IMG/VR virus record: IMGVR_UViG_3300032116_000282
Span: 1 to 53,133 of that record
Length of the DNA: 53,133 nucleotides
Origin: a virus
Strand: one strand, 5' to 3'
The notes beneath the pieces are model-generated. The model was not told the DNA's origin. It made no database searches and worked only from the letters and a program-made list of their open reading frames with translations. Positions 42,253 to 49,560 of the stretch are shown here, one piece after another. The position numbers were made by a program, and so were the translations under genes. Numbering within the stretch: position 1 is the stretch's first letter; the number at the start of each line of letters is the position of its first letter.

Positions 42253-43038
42253 CTATGAATCAAGGTTGGATGCCAGCGTGATCTTTTCCATCCCTGGGTT
42301 GTCGATACCCTTGAGATGAACCTTACCGGAGTCTGGGTAGACTTCCAGTACCTTGCACTTCTGTTCGAGGTAAAATACCTCGTCGCCTACCTTTGGCAAT
42401 CCTGGGGAGGATGCTACAGGTGCAGCTACTGGTGCTGGTGCTGGAGTCATGTCAACCGGTGCTGGTTTGGAAGTCACCGGTTTGTGGTGGGATGTGGAAG
42501 GTGGGTTCACATCGTCAGTCGCAGCAATGTGCGATTGGATTGGTGTGAGCTTGACTTCCTTCTGATCGTCCAGGGTGTTGTACTGGTTGTGTACAATCCC
42601 GAAGTGGAACGTCAGATCCTCTTTCGAGAGGAAATAGTCCCCAATCTCTGCTGGGCTTTCATGGTTCATTCGAACTTCCCGAGGGAGTCCGAGCTTTTCC
42701 ATGTCATCCAAGAAGATCTGGAACCGACCAGCCGCATCCATCTTGGCTGAATCCATGAACCACCACTGCTTCTTCACAGTCTTACCGGCGTGTTCCGAAT
42801 TGTCAATGACCTTGAGTTCCATCTCAATGAAGGGTGTACCTTCTTTGGTTGAACCGTCAGTCTGAACCTTGTCTTTCGACTTCGACAACTTGAATCCGGT
42901 CATGATGCAAGTCCCAGCAGCTCCGATTGGCAATGGAACGTTGTTGCCACGAGCTTCTGCTCGTTTCGCATCCTCAATCTTGGAATGGTTCTTACCGAGG
43001 AACGAAATGAACTCTGGTGAAACTTCTGACTTCTTCAT
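42253..43038 (-). CDS. SSB-like protein with a C-terminal extension
   Basis: This 261-residue protein has an N-terminal domain with GTCIMTGFKLSKSKDKVQ, PFIEMELKVIDNSEHAGKTVKK and WWFMDS, in the pattern of phage single-strand DNA-binding/DUF669-like proteins. A Pro/Ala-rich linker (about 180-215) joins a small KOW/SH3-like end (GDEVFYLEQKCKVLEVYPDSG). It lies directly after the Sak4-like ATPase, a common pairing in phage recombination modules. Confidence 0.6.
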   Translation of the reverse strand: MKKSEVSPEFISFLGKNHSKIEDAKRAEARGNNVPLPIGAAGTCIMTGFKLSKSKDKVQTDGSTKEGTPFIEMELKVIDNSEHAGKTVKKQWWFMDSAKMDAAGRFQIFLDDMEKLGLPREVRMNHESPAEIGDYFLSKEDLTFHFGIVHNQYNTLDDQKEVKLTPIQSHIAATDDVNPPSTSHHKPVTSKPAPVDMTPAPAPVAAPVASSPGLPKVGDEVFYLEQKCKVLEVYPDSGKVHLKGIDNPGMEKITLASNLDS

Positions 43039-43052
43039 AACTAAATACCTAA

Positions 43053-43090
43053 TAAAAAGAGGTTCCGGTGTTGATTAAATTATTAACCGG
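43053..43090 (-). terminator. Possible terminator between Sak4-like and SSB-like genes
   Basis: CCGGT and ACCGG arms (43090..43086 with 43069..43065) enclose an AT-rich loop and are followed in the minus direction by a T run (43058..43054). The 5-bp stem with a long loop is weaker than the other terminators. It would separate the 43184..44017 transcript from the SSB-like gene. Confidence 0.35.
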
Positions 43091-43183
43091 ATATTCTCAA
43101 AACACAAACAGTGAGGGACTAACTATGTAACAAACAGAGTTAGACGGGAAATAGTAAAGTTGAGTAACAACTTTAGCTATGAG

Positions 43184-44017
43184 TTACACGCCAGCAGACT
43201 TTGTCACCTCCTTTCGATAGCCTTCTGGGAGAGCTTTGAATAAGTTGTTCCATGCTTCTTCTGGGTTTTTACCCATAGGAATAACTGGTGGCATGTTCCA
43301 ACGATTTTTGGCTTGATGTGCTGTGGAACTGGTGGTATAAAGAATCCTCTCTGAGAATTCTTTGGCTTTTCCTTCCATAGCTAAACGAGTTGAACGGTCT
43401 GCTTCTGTGACACGGGTAATGTCAACAGAAAGGTTGAGGAAGAATATGAACCCTGCCCAAGCTGTGAGTGTGGTTCTCATTCCTAGACCTTTTTCTCCGT
43501 CATCCAAATTGATAACGTGGCATAAATAATCTGGACCCATTGTATTTGGGAGACTAATTGTGCCGACATGACCAATAAAGATGACGTTAATCCCTTGGTC
43601 TGTTTTATAGGAACACAGATCAAGGTAATCTTGCAATACCGCTGGTGATTCCCTACGAGCACCGGCTGAGTAAGAATTGAAAGCGACTCGATCATTCTTG
43701 TAATAGGTCTGGCAGACGTAATCGAATATCTTGGACTGGAGACCCTTGGAACTGTCGATGAGCAGAGTACCAGATTGTACTTTCTTCGTTTCATCAACAA
43801 GTTGCTCAAAGGTCTTAATTCGCACATTCGTGCTATTCTCCGGAACTCCACCAACCATTTCGAGGTCATCGTACCCGGACTCCAGAATCGATTTACAATG
43901 AACCGGTCCCGGAAATCTAAGCCCCAAAGAGGTCTTACCCATACCTTCACGACCATAAATCACTCCACTTAAACCACGCATATTATTCTCTTCCAAAAAG
44001 GGCACAAGATAATTCAT
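43184..44017 (-). CDS. Sak4-like RecA-type ATPase
   Basis: This 277-residue protein has Walker A GREGMGKT (residues 22-29), Walker B LLID (85-88) and a later NVIFIGHVG strand. This is the layout of phage Sak4/RecA-core ATPases (AAA_24) that promote single-strand annealing with a partner SSB. The adjacent gene encodes an SSB-like protein. It belongs to the recombination module with the RecB-like nuclease and helicase. Confidence 0.75.
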   Translation of the reverse strand: MNYLVPFLEENNMRGLSGVIYGREGMGKTSLGLRFPGPVHCKSILESGYDDLEMVGGVPENSTNVRIKTFEQLVDETKKVQSGTLLIDSSKGLQSKIFDYVCQTYYKNDRVAFNSYSAGARRESPAVLQDYLDLCSYKTDQGINVIFIGHVGTISLPNTMGPDYLCHVINLDDGEKGLGMRTTLTAWAGFIFFLNLSVDITRVTEADRSTRLAMEGKAKEFSERILYTTSSTAHQAKNRWNMPPVIPMGKNPEEAWNNLFKALPEGYRKEVTKSAGV

Positions 44018-44071
44018 ATAAAGCTAATATGAATATCACTGAAAAAAGGGCATTGGGCCAAAAGTCTGGGT

Positions 44072-44716
44072 TCAGGATGTCACCGCATCTTTCTTTGCTG
44101 CTGAGTCTGCTGTATCGAAGGTTCCCTTTGGATAACGCTTCTTGAGTTTTTCGATGTTTTGTTGGATAACCAACATCAATGGTGAAGTCATGGGTTGGTC
44201 GTAGTAGATTACCGCAAGTTCTTTGAGAGCATGAACCATTTGTTCTACGGCTACGACCATCTTGTCTTGGCTGTATTCTTGTCGGTAGATCTCGAATCGT
44301 TTGATTTGATCAACCAGTGCTTCTGCTTTGACAGAAACGTTGCTCAAAACAGAATAGTTGGGATACTTCTTAGGTTCCTCGTATGCACCCTCAAGTGTAA
44401 TTCCTGGGAGGTCGTACAGGTTGATGATCATTTGCAGATAGTAGCAGAGATCACCTACTTCTTTCATTTCTGCTGATGTGTCTTGGAAAGGAGCAGATGA
44501 TTTTACTCCTTCAAGTTCGATTTGGTATTCAAGCATCTCTCCGGCAAATGCCATACCAACGTGGAGACGGTCAAGACGAAGGTTGAGTTCATCAACGAGT
44601 GAAACGTAATGATTGCCTAAGTCGTGAAGGTTCTGGAATGATGGAAGGGACTTGGTGTGATGAGCTGCTGATGCAAAAGTGGTGGTTACGAAATCGGAGT
44701 AGTTGAGAATGGCCAT
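44072..44716 (-). CDS. MazG-like nucleotide pyrophosphohydrolase
   Basis: This 214-residue all-helical protein shows MAFAGEMLEYQIELEG (residues 55-70) and AEMKEVGDLCYYL (82-94). These Glu-rich helices (E-x-x-E and E-x-x-D) match the metal-binding pattern of MazG/all-alpha NTP pyrophosphatases. A later KRYPKGTFDTADSA segment also fits. It may adjust nucleotide pools or alarmones. It overlaps the next gene by one base. Confidence 0.7.
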   Translation of the reverse strand: MAILNYSDFVTTTFASAAHHTKSLPSFQNLHDLGNHYVSLVDELNLRLDRLHVGMAFAGEMLEYQIELEGVKSSAPFQDTSAEMKEVGDLCYYLQMIINLYDLPGITLEGAYEEPKKYPNYSVLSNVSVKAEALVDQIKRFEIYRQEYSQDKMVVAVEQMVHALKELAVIYYDQPMTSPLMLVIQQNIEKLKKRYPKGTFDTADSAAKKDAVTS

Positions 44717-45771
44717 TATTGGTAGTCCTGTGAGAGTTCTTTGAAGAATTGGTCAACTGGGATTAAGTCGGAGAAATTGGTGTTACCGACGAGGTAGCTC
44801 CAATAGTCCTTCTTGAATTTGCTAGTTCGAGCAGGGTCGAATACTCGAAGCGGCTTTTTGTGAAACATATGATTGTAACAATCTGGGTTCATTGGATCGA
44901 ATGAATCAGAGAGTGTGTATTCATACATATAACAAATTGCGTCAATGATGGGGTTGATTGTTTCAGCAAACATCAGTTGGATTTTTTCCATTGAATGTTT
45001 GAATATGTACTGGTCAACCCACAAAAACGATTTCTGGGAGACTGGATAGTCTCCGTAATGATGCTTGAGATAAAGTCTTTCTATATATGCTTTGTTTCTT
45101 TCTCCAGCTTGTCTTGCTGGACAGTTCCATTGAAGTTCAGGGATTTTGATGTTATCGTATACGACCGTATCACAAGATACAGATTGGTTAAGTGCGTATA
45201 GATAAATGTTGAGTTGTAAATCAAGATGAATCTCGGATCGAAATAGGTGTCGATCGTAAGATTCTTTTGATTTGTGTTCTATCATGATTGTAGCAGCATC
45301 ATGAAGATAATTTGTATCTGTCAAATGAGATGATACTCTAGTACCAACTCCGTCCATCTTACCTTTCAATTTGATTAGATGGTTCTTGGTTCTGTGATCA
45401 ACAGCAAATTCTTGTTCTGTTGCAATCGAGTAGTTAGTTTTGTATTTGTCGGGATACAAGTCTAACATCAATCGGACAGAATGTAAAGTTGTTGCATCAA
45501 TATTAAGGTATCGACGTTCTTCTTCAGCTAGAACATCAAGGAGCCTCGCCCGCTTTATTTCTGGGAGGGAGGTTACACGTTCTGGTTCAGGGAGTACATG
45601 CTCTAGTCCTTTATGGAACATATTACCCCAAAGGAGGTTCTGATTTAGAACGGTTTGTTCTTCAAGTCCCAGTCCGTAGTATAGGACAAAACAGAATGGA
45701 TCTTGAAGATACTTTCCGATCATTGATTGAGTAATACCACTCTTATAGGGACCAGCCCATTTCCATTTCAT
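44716..45771 (-). CDS. RecB/Cas4-like PD-(D/E)XK nuclease
   Basis: This 351-residue protein has the nuclease elements in order: GNMFHKGLE (residues 49-57, candidate catalytic His), GKMDG (137-141, Asp), IEHKSK (164-169, Glu-x-Lys) and HLDLQLNIYLYAL (182-194, Gln/Tyr helix), as in RecB-family exonucleases and Cas4. It lies between MazG-like and small genes in the recombination block. No Cas1 or CRISPR is present. Confidence 0.8.
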   Translation of the reverse strand: MKWKWAGPYKSGITQSMIGKYLQDPFCFVLYYGLGLEEQTVLNQNLLWGNMFHKGLEHVLPEPERVTSLPEIKRARLLDVLAEEERRYLNIDATTLHSVRLMLDLYPDKYKTNYSIATEQEFAVDHRTKNHLIKLKGKMDGVGTRVSSHLTDTNYLHDAATIMIEHKSKESYDRHLFRSEIHLDLQLNIYLYALNQSVSCDTVVYDNIKIPELQWNCPARQAGERNKAYIERLYLKHHYGDYPVSQKSFLWVDQYIFKHSMEKIQLMFAETINPIIDAICYMYEYTLSDSFDPMNPDCYNHMFHKKPLRVFDPARTSKFKKDYWSYLVGNTNFSDLIPVDQFFKELSQDYQ

Positions 45772-45776
45772 GATGG

Positions 45777-46139
45777 TTAGTTGTACGGTCCAAGGTAATT
45801 GGGTTTATCGGGATTGGTGGTTTCAAGAGGAACTTCAATTGGTTGTTTACCATAAAACTGGTCGAGTAGATCCCGTATTGTGTTTGTTACGAGGGTTGAA
45901 GTCATGATCTCTGGAGTTAGTCGGATGGTTATGCTAGATCCGCAATGTTCTACACCATTCTTCATAAAAACACATTCATCGATTATAGCTATTGTGTTTT
46001 TATGTATCAGGGATTTTGTTAACTTTTGTCCTTCAACTCTAACAACTTGAAGAAAGTCTCGTTCAGTTGTTTGGTGGAGTGTATACGGAGTATATATAAA
46101 TTGGTTTGGTGTGGGTGGGTCTTTGTCGTTGGGAATCAT
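45777..46139 (-). CDS. Small protein of unknown function
   Basis: This 120-residue protein contains FLQVVRVEGQKLTKSLIHKNTIAIIDECVF and SSITIRLTPEIMTSTLV. It overlaps its upstream neighbour by four bases. No recognised family or motif. Its place between nuclease and UDG genes suggests a DNA-metabolism role. Confidence 0.6.
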   Translation of the reverse strand: MIPNDKDPPTPNQFIYTPYTLHQTTERDFLQVVRVEGQKLTKSLIHKNTIAIIDECVFMKNGVEHCGSSITIRLTPEIMTSTLVTNTIRDLLDQFYGKQPIEVPLETTNPDKPNYLGPYN

Positions 46140-46444
46140 GATTTCTTTAGGTACTCGGTTTCTTCTTTTTTAATGAAGAACGTGGTGTTGGAGGGTTCTT
46201 GGGAAAGAGATTGTGTGAGGAATTTGAGTGCTGCAATGTATGTGTCAGATTCTACGTTGGATAACTCGTAGTCTTGAGCAAACTGTTGGTTGTTGGTGAG
46301 AACTGCTGCTCGAAGATTGATAAAGGCATATATCACATCAATTGCTGTGTCGAGGAGATGATGATGGTTTGTTGGAATGTAATCTTGTTCAATACATTCC
46401 TTGGCTACTTCCTGGGGAGGAGTAATCGGTTCTGGGTCCGTCAT
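46136..46444 (-). CDS. Small helical protein of unknown function
   Basis: This 102-residue protein has an HHHLLDTAIDVIYAFINLR segment and an acidic-basic C-terminus (EETEYLKKS). It is separated from the UDG gene by three bases and overlaps the next gene by four. No recognised family. Confidence 0.6.
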   Translation of the reverse strand: MTDPEPITPPQEVAKECIEQDYIPTNHHHLLDTAIDVIYAFINLRAAVLTNNQQFAQDYELSNVESDTYIAALKFLTQSLSQEPSNTTFFIKKEETEYLKKS

Positions 46445-46447
46445 AGG

Positions 46448-47149
46448 TCAGTTGTCTTTCTGTAGTTCGAGCAGGAAGGTTTCTAGGAGACGAGCTTGGC
46501 GTTTGATTGTGAGGAGTTTGTATTCGAGTCTAGCTATTGCGGCTGGATGAGTTAAGGAGATGGAAGGGAGTTGTGTATGAAAATTGTCTCTGGCAAGAGC
46601 ACCCAAGTGTACGACAGCTTGGGGTCGATATGAGGATAGTAGTTCGGTAATGTGTGGACGACAAAGTTCCATTTCTTTTCGAGTGGGTTGTCGGTTGTGG
46701 TCGATAGCGTCGAAGTGAACACCTGGTTCTCTAAGGGCTGTAGTTGCTTCGTCGTCGGTAAATGTGTCAATTGGATCTCCGTTTTTATCGTAGAGTTGAA
46801 CGATAGTCATTGGTTGACAACAAACGAGGTTTGTTATGCAATAATTGAATGATGCTCGAACGAATGAAAAGAGGAGGTCTAGGATTCTTCCGGAAGTTCC
46901 AGTAAAGGGAATTCCAGTAGCATTTTCTGTAACTCCTGGGGCTTCACCAATAAAGAGGATTCTACTGGGGGTGGTTCCGGCAAAGGTGTGGGTTCCGTCT
47001 CTTCTAACACAGGTTCTTCGTCGTCCAACACATAATCCGCAGTTGGTACAATTTCGCCAGTCGGCATGGCCTGTATAACTATTGTAGACGAGATTTGTGC
47101 CTCGTATCGGATTCCCGATAGGATCTTGTTTAACATTTCCATCGAGCAT
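46448..47149 (-). CDS. Family 4-like uracil-DNA glycosylase
   Basis: This 233-residue protein has an N-terminal Cys set (C34, C37, C40, C47) for a probable 4Fe-4S cluster, GEAPG (68-72), PFTGTSGRIL (81-90), TNLVCCQP (106-113) and a C-terminal HPAAIAR (about 199-205), the motif series of family 4 UDGs. It starts inside the HTH gene with GGAG (47157..47160) seven bases upstream. Its first 90 codons, with all these N-terminal motifs, overlap the HTH gene in another frame (271 bases). It excises uracil or supports repair during replication. Confidence 0.8.
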   Translation of the reverse strand: MLDGNVKQDPIGNPIRGTNLVYNSYTGHADWRNCTNCGLCVGRRRTCVRRDGTHTFAGTTPSRILFIGEAPGVTENATGIPFTGTSGRILDLLFSFVRASFNYCITNLVCCQPMTIVQLYDKNGDPIDTFTDDEATTALREPGVHFDAIDHNRQPTRKEMELCRPHITELLSSYRPQAVVHLGALARDNFHTQLPSISLTHPAAIARLEYKLLTIKRQARLLETFLLELQKDN

Positions 47150-47397
47150 CGTCTGTCTCCGTTGAGAATTGCGTGAAAGTTTGGAGTTGACATTCCGATT
47201 CGTTCACAGTATTGTCGGTAGTTACCTGGAGCGAGTCTGTCAATTAAGTCTTTTATGGCGTAACCTTCTCGCTGCTTCAGCAAGAGTATCTGGTCTTGTC
47301 TCGAAGGATCGTTCAGGACGATAGTTAGAGTGTCTAAACTCCGGATTGCGTCTCTCGAGAACTCGACAGATCGTTTCAATGGTGGTGGTTGGTCCAT
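46879..47397 (-). CDS. HTH DNA-binding protein with acidic tail
   Basis: This 172-residue protein has an XRE-like helix-turn-helix at about 59-95 (NYRQYCERIGMSTPNFHAIL then NGDRRCSMEMLNKIL). A long acidic Pro/Glu-rich tail follows (EEPVLEETEPTPLPEPPP). The last 90 codons overlap the UDG gene in a different frame, and the first 53 codons overlap the endonuclease gene. It may be a transcriptional regulator. It starts at ATG 47397 with GGA about ten bases upstream. Confidence 0.65.
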   Translation of the reverse strand: MDQPPPLKRSVEFSRDAIRSLDTLTIVLNDPSRQDQILLLKQREGYAIKDLIDRLAPGNYRQYCERIGMSTPNFHAILNGDRRCSMEMLNKILSGIRYEAQISSTIVIQAMPTGEIVPTADYVLDDEEPVLEETEPTPLPEPPPVESSLLVKPQELQKMLLEFPLLELPEES

Positions 47398-47716
47398 CTT
47401 TTATATCCGTTGACATGAAATAAAGTATGACCCAGTTGGCGAGAATGAGATCATTGTGTTTGGTGTAGTCTCGTTTCATTCCGTGGTAGCTAGTGTGTCC
47501 AGTTCCGTATCCTTGGAGTTCGATTGCAACCTTTTCCTGGGGGAAGCAGAAGTCTATTTCCCATTTACGGATTGGTTTAGCTGGATCAATGGTTGGAAGG
47601 TGGACTGTATGATGGAATACGATTGGGTATGTGCTGTGGTTTCTCCAAAGATTATGGAAATGTTCTTCAAAGTTGCTGTCGTATAGACCCTGGCTGGATC
47701 GGAACTTCTTTTTCAT
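47240..47716 (-). CDS. VSR/DUF559-like PD-(D/E)XK endonuclease
   Basis: The product is 158 residues from ATG 47716 (AGGAAG about nine bases upstream). It has the nuclease core KWEIDFCFPQEKVAIELQGYG (key residues Asp55, Glu66 and Gln68) and then a basic YHGMKRDYTKHNDLILANW helix and strand. This matches small VSR/DUF559-type DNA endonucleases. The frame continues 15 codons upstream without a ribosome site. It overlaps the HTH gene by 158 bases. Confidence 0.7.
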   Translation of the reverse strand: MKKKFRSSQGLYDSNFEEHFHNLWRNHSTYPIVFHHTVHLPTIDPAKPIRKWEIDFCFPQEKVAIELQGYGTGHTSYHGMKRDYTKHNDLILANWVILYFMSTDIKDGPTTTIETICRVLERRNPEFRHSNYRPERSFETRPDTLAEAARRLRHKRLN

Positions 47717-48002
47717 TGGGTTGTACTTCCTGTTTTGATTCAAAGAACTCGTTCTGGACACCCAGAAGTAAAAGTTCTTTACGTGCTTCCATTAGGCAAA
47801 ACAAGCATTTCTGGAATGCTGAGGTTATCAATACGAATGAATCAAGGCGTTGGTCATCTTCTCTTATTTCTGGGGAGACCGGGAATCCAGGGTTGGATGA
47901 GATTTGGTCTACTTTGGGGTGTGTGTATTCCATCTGAGTGAGAGTAGCACAAAGACGGATGCTGTTCTGAATGTTGGTGTAGAGTTGGCCTTCATGACTC
48001 AT
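47667..48002 (-). CDS. Small helical protein of unknown function
   Basis: The product is 111 residues from ATG 48002 (AGGA nine bases upstream; a longer frame to 48143 lacks a ribosome site). Features: YTNIQNSIRLCATLTQM, DDQRLDSFVLITSAF and KCLFCLMEARKELLLLG, looking like a helical bundle. It overlaps the small membrane gene by four bases and the endonuclease gene by 50. No recognised family. Confidence 0.55.
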   Translation of the reverse strand: MSHEGQLYTNIQNSIRLCATLTQMEYTHPKVDQISSNPGFPVSPEIREDDQRLDSFVLITSAFQKCLFCLMEARKELLLLGVQNEFFESKQEVQPNEKEVPIQPGSIRQQL

Positions 48003-48127
48003 ATGTGAAATCCTGTCAGAAAATGAATGATGTCGTGAACGAGAGAACCGATTCCGTAGATGACGAGAAAGAGTACAATAGCAATAAGTGCTTTTGATGG
48101 TGGTGGATTTGAAGTAAAATATCTCAT
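47999..48127 (-). CDS. 42-residue single-pass membrane protein
   Basis: ATG (48127..48125) overlaps the ligase stop as ATGA, and the frame ends TGA (48001..47999) overlapping the next ATG as ATGA. The product MRYFTSNPPPSKALIAIVLF continues into a hydrophobic helix (residues about 13-29) and ends HDIIHFLTGFHI. This double coupling supports translation. Function unknown. Confidence 0.6.
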   Translation of the reverse strand: MRYFTSNPPPSKALIAIVLFLVIYGIGSLVHDIIHFLTGFHI

Positions 48128-49281
48128 GAGGATTCTCTATCACTATTCTCTAAGTCAAAGTAATGAATACCAACTGGACAACGTGGGATACCGGATGGGA
48201 AGAATCCCTCGAATTCAATCTTGAGGAACTTCCCGATGTAGTTTTCTTTGAAACGAAGAATGTTCTGTCGTTTCTGTTTGGTTCCCTTGAAGGAACAATT
48301 GAATTCTTCTCCGTGGCTGGTCTTACAAACAAAGATTCCTTGTTGTTCAGAACCAGCAACTACGTCAATGATTTCGAATTCACTATCGATGAATTTCTTC
48401 ATCTTGAGTAGATTCTTAGATCGTTTGTTTACTTCATACGGAGCATGAAGATTACGAATAATCATCCCCTCGTATTTTTGAGAGAGGTATAATTGGAATT
48501 GGTCACTGATGATTTCATCGGTGATGTTGGCTGGATCTGGGACTATGGTCGTCTGTACGAGCTTGAACGGACACTTGTGTGAGAAGAAACGGTTCTTTTG
48601 GTACGGGTGGTTGGGTGAGGTCTTGAAGTAGATATAGGCTTCCTCCATTTCCATAACGATCCTATGTGCTTCTTCAATTCGTGCTTCGAACGGTGCTTCT
48701 GTGTCGACGACATCAAATACGTGATACTCAATTTCGAGAGATACTCGTGGGTCGGGTGTGCTACGCAGAGTGTAACTCTCAATGACATTGAAGTCTGTGT
48801 TGGGGATATAAAGCTCACCATCGAGCTTGATTCCTTCTGGAATCCGTTGGAGGTACATCTCCAAGTGAGGGCATGAGGTAATAAGTCGATTCTTGCGAGA
48901 AAGTAACCCGTCTCTTGAGAGGATACACCGTACTCCATCCAACTTAGGTTGAAAGGCATATCCCGGAAAATCTGGATTACCTTTGTACTCATGTGCGAGC
49001 ATAGGAAGCGACGGAGGGGCCGTTGGAATCGTAGAGGTATATCCCTTGCGATCTTCCTGATAACGAACTCGACTATGGAATTCTGCGATAGCTGCGTCGA
49101 TTGAGTCACAAGGTATGTCCTGATTTGCGAGAAGGGTTTCCTGGGGAGGAGATGCTGCGGATGCCATAGTCATACGCCCCCACATGATACGGACGGATGT
49201 TGGTTCTTCAATGACTTCGGCTTTCCACCAAGAGATATCATTGAAGTTGTTCAGGACATAGAGGGTCTGTTTTAACGACAT
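48124..49281 (-). CDS. ATP-dependent DNA ligase with an N-terminal WGR-like domain
   Basis: This 385-residue protein has an N-terminal WGR-like segment (ISWWKAEVIEE...RIMWGRMTMA, WGR at 34-36). Then come ligase motifs: KLDGVR with the adenylated Lys113 (113-118), DGEL (154-157), EGMIIR (271-276) and LLKMKKF (291-297). A C-terminal OB-fold-like region ends near residue 380. The ligase joins Okazaki fragments or nicks. WGR domains bind DNA in PARPs and some bacterial proteins. Confidence 0.85.
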   Translation of the reverse strand: MSLKQTLYVLNNFNDISWWKAEVIEEPTSVRIMWGRMTMASAASPPQETLLANQDIPCDSIDAAIAEFHSRVRYQEDRKGYTSTIPTAPPSLPMLAHEYKGNPDFPGYAFQPKLDGVRCILSRDGLLSRKNRLITSCPHLEMYLQRIPEGIKLDGELYIPNTDFNVIESYTLRSTPDPRVSLEIEYHVFDVVDTEAPFEARIEEAHRIVMEMEEAYIYFKTSPNHPYQKNRFFSHKCPFKLVQTTIVPDPANITDEIISDQFQLYLSQKYEGMIIRNLHAPYEVNKRSKNLLKMKKFIDSEFEIIDVVAGSEQQGIFVCKTSHGEEFNCSFKGTKQKRQNILRFKENYIGKFLKIEFEGFFPSGIPRCPVGIHYFDLENSDRESS

Positions 49282-49282
49282 G

Positions 49283-49558
49283 TTAATTGCCTTTTACTTT
49301 TTGGTTGAGATGATAGTCTACACGACTTCGGAGGACTTCGCAGAGCATTGAATCGAGCATGTGTTTGACAACAGGATCTACTCGAATGTGCTTATATCGG
49401 GCTGCTTCTTCCAATGTGAATTGGAGAGCATAGATAAGAATAGTTAGGGCTTCTGGTCCGGTAGAACCTGTGAGGGTATCGTACAGTTTTTCACATTTCT
49501 TGTTGTCGGATTCGAATAGTTGATCGAAAATTTCACCACGAATTTGTTCTGGTGTCAT
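49283..49558 (-). CDS. Small helical protein of unknown function
   Basis: This 91-residue protein consists mainly of helices (EQIRGEIFDQLFESDNKKCEKL, ALTILIYALQFTLEEAARY). It is one base from the ligase start and two bases from the helicase stop. No recognised family. Confidence 0.65.
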   Translation of the reverse strand: MTPEQIRGEIFDQLFESDNKKCEKLYDTLTGSTGPEALTILIYALQFTLEEAARYKHIRVDPVVKHMLDSMLCEVLRSRVDYHLNQKVKGN

Positions 49559-49560
49559 TT

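Noticed and set aside
44716-45771. A Cas4 protein of a CRISPR adaptation module
   Set aside because: The motifs fit RecB-like phage nucleases generally, and no Cas1, Cas2 or array is present.
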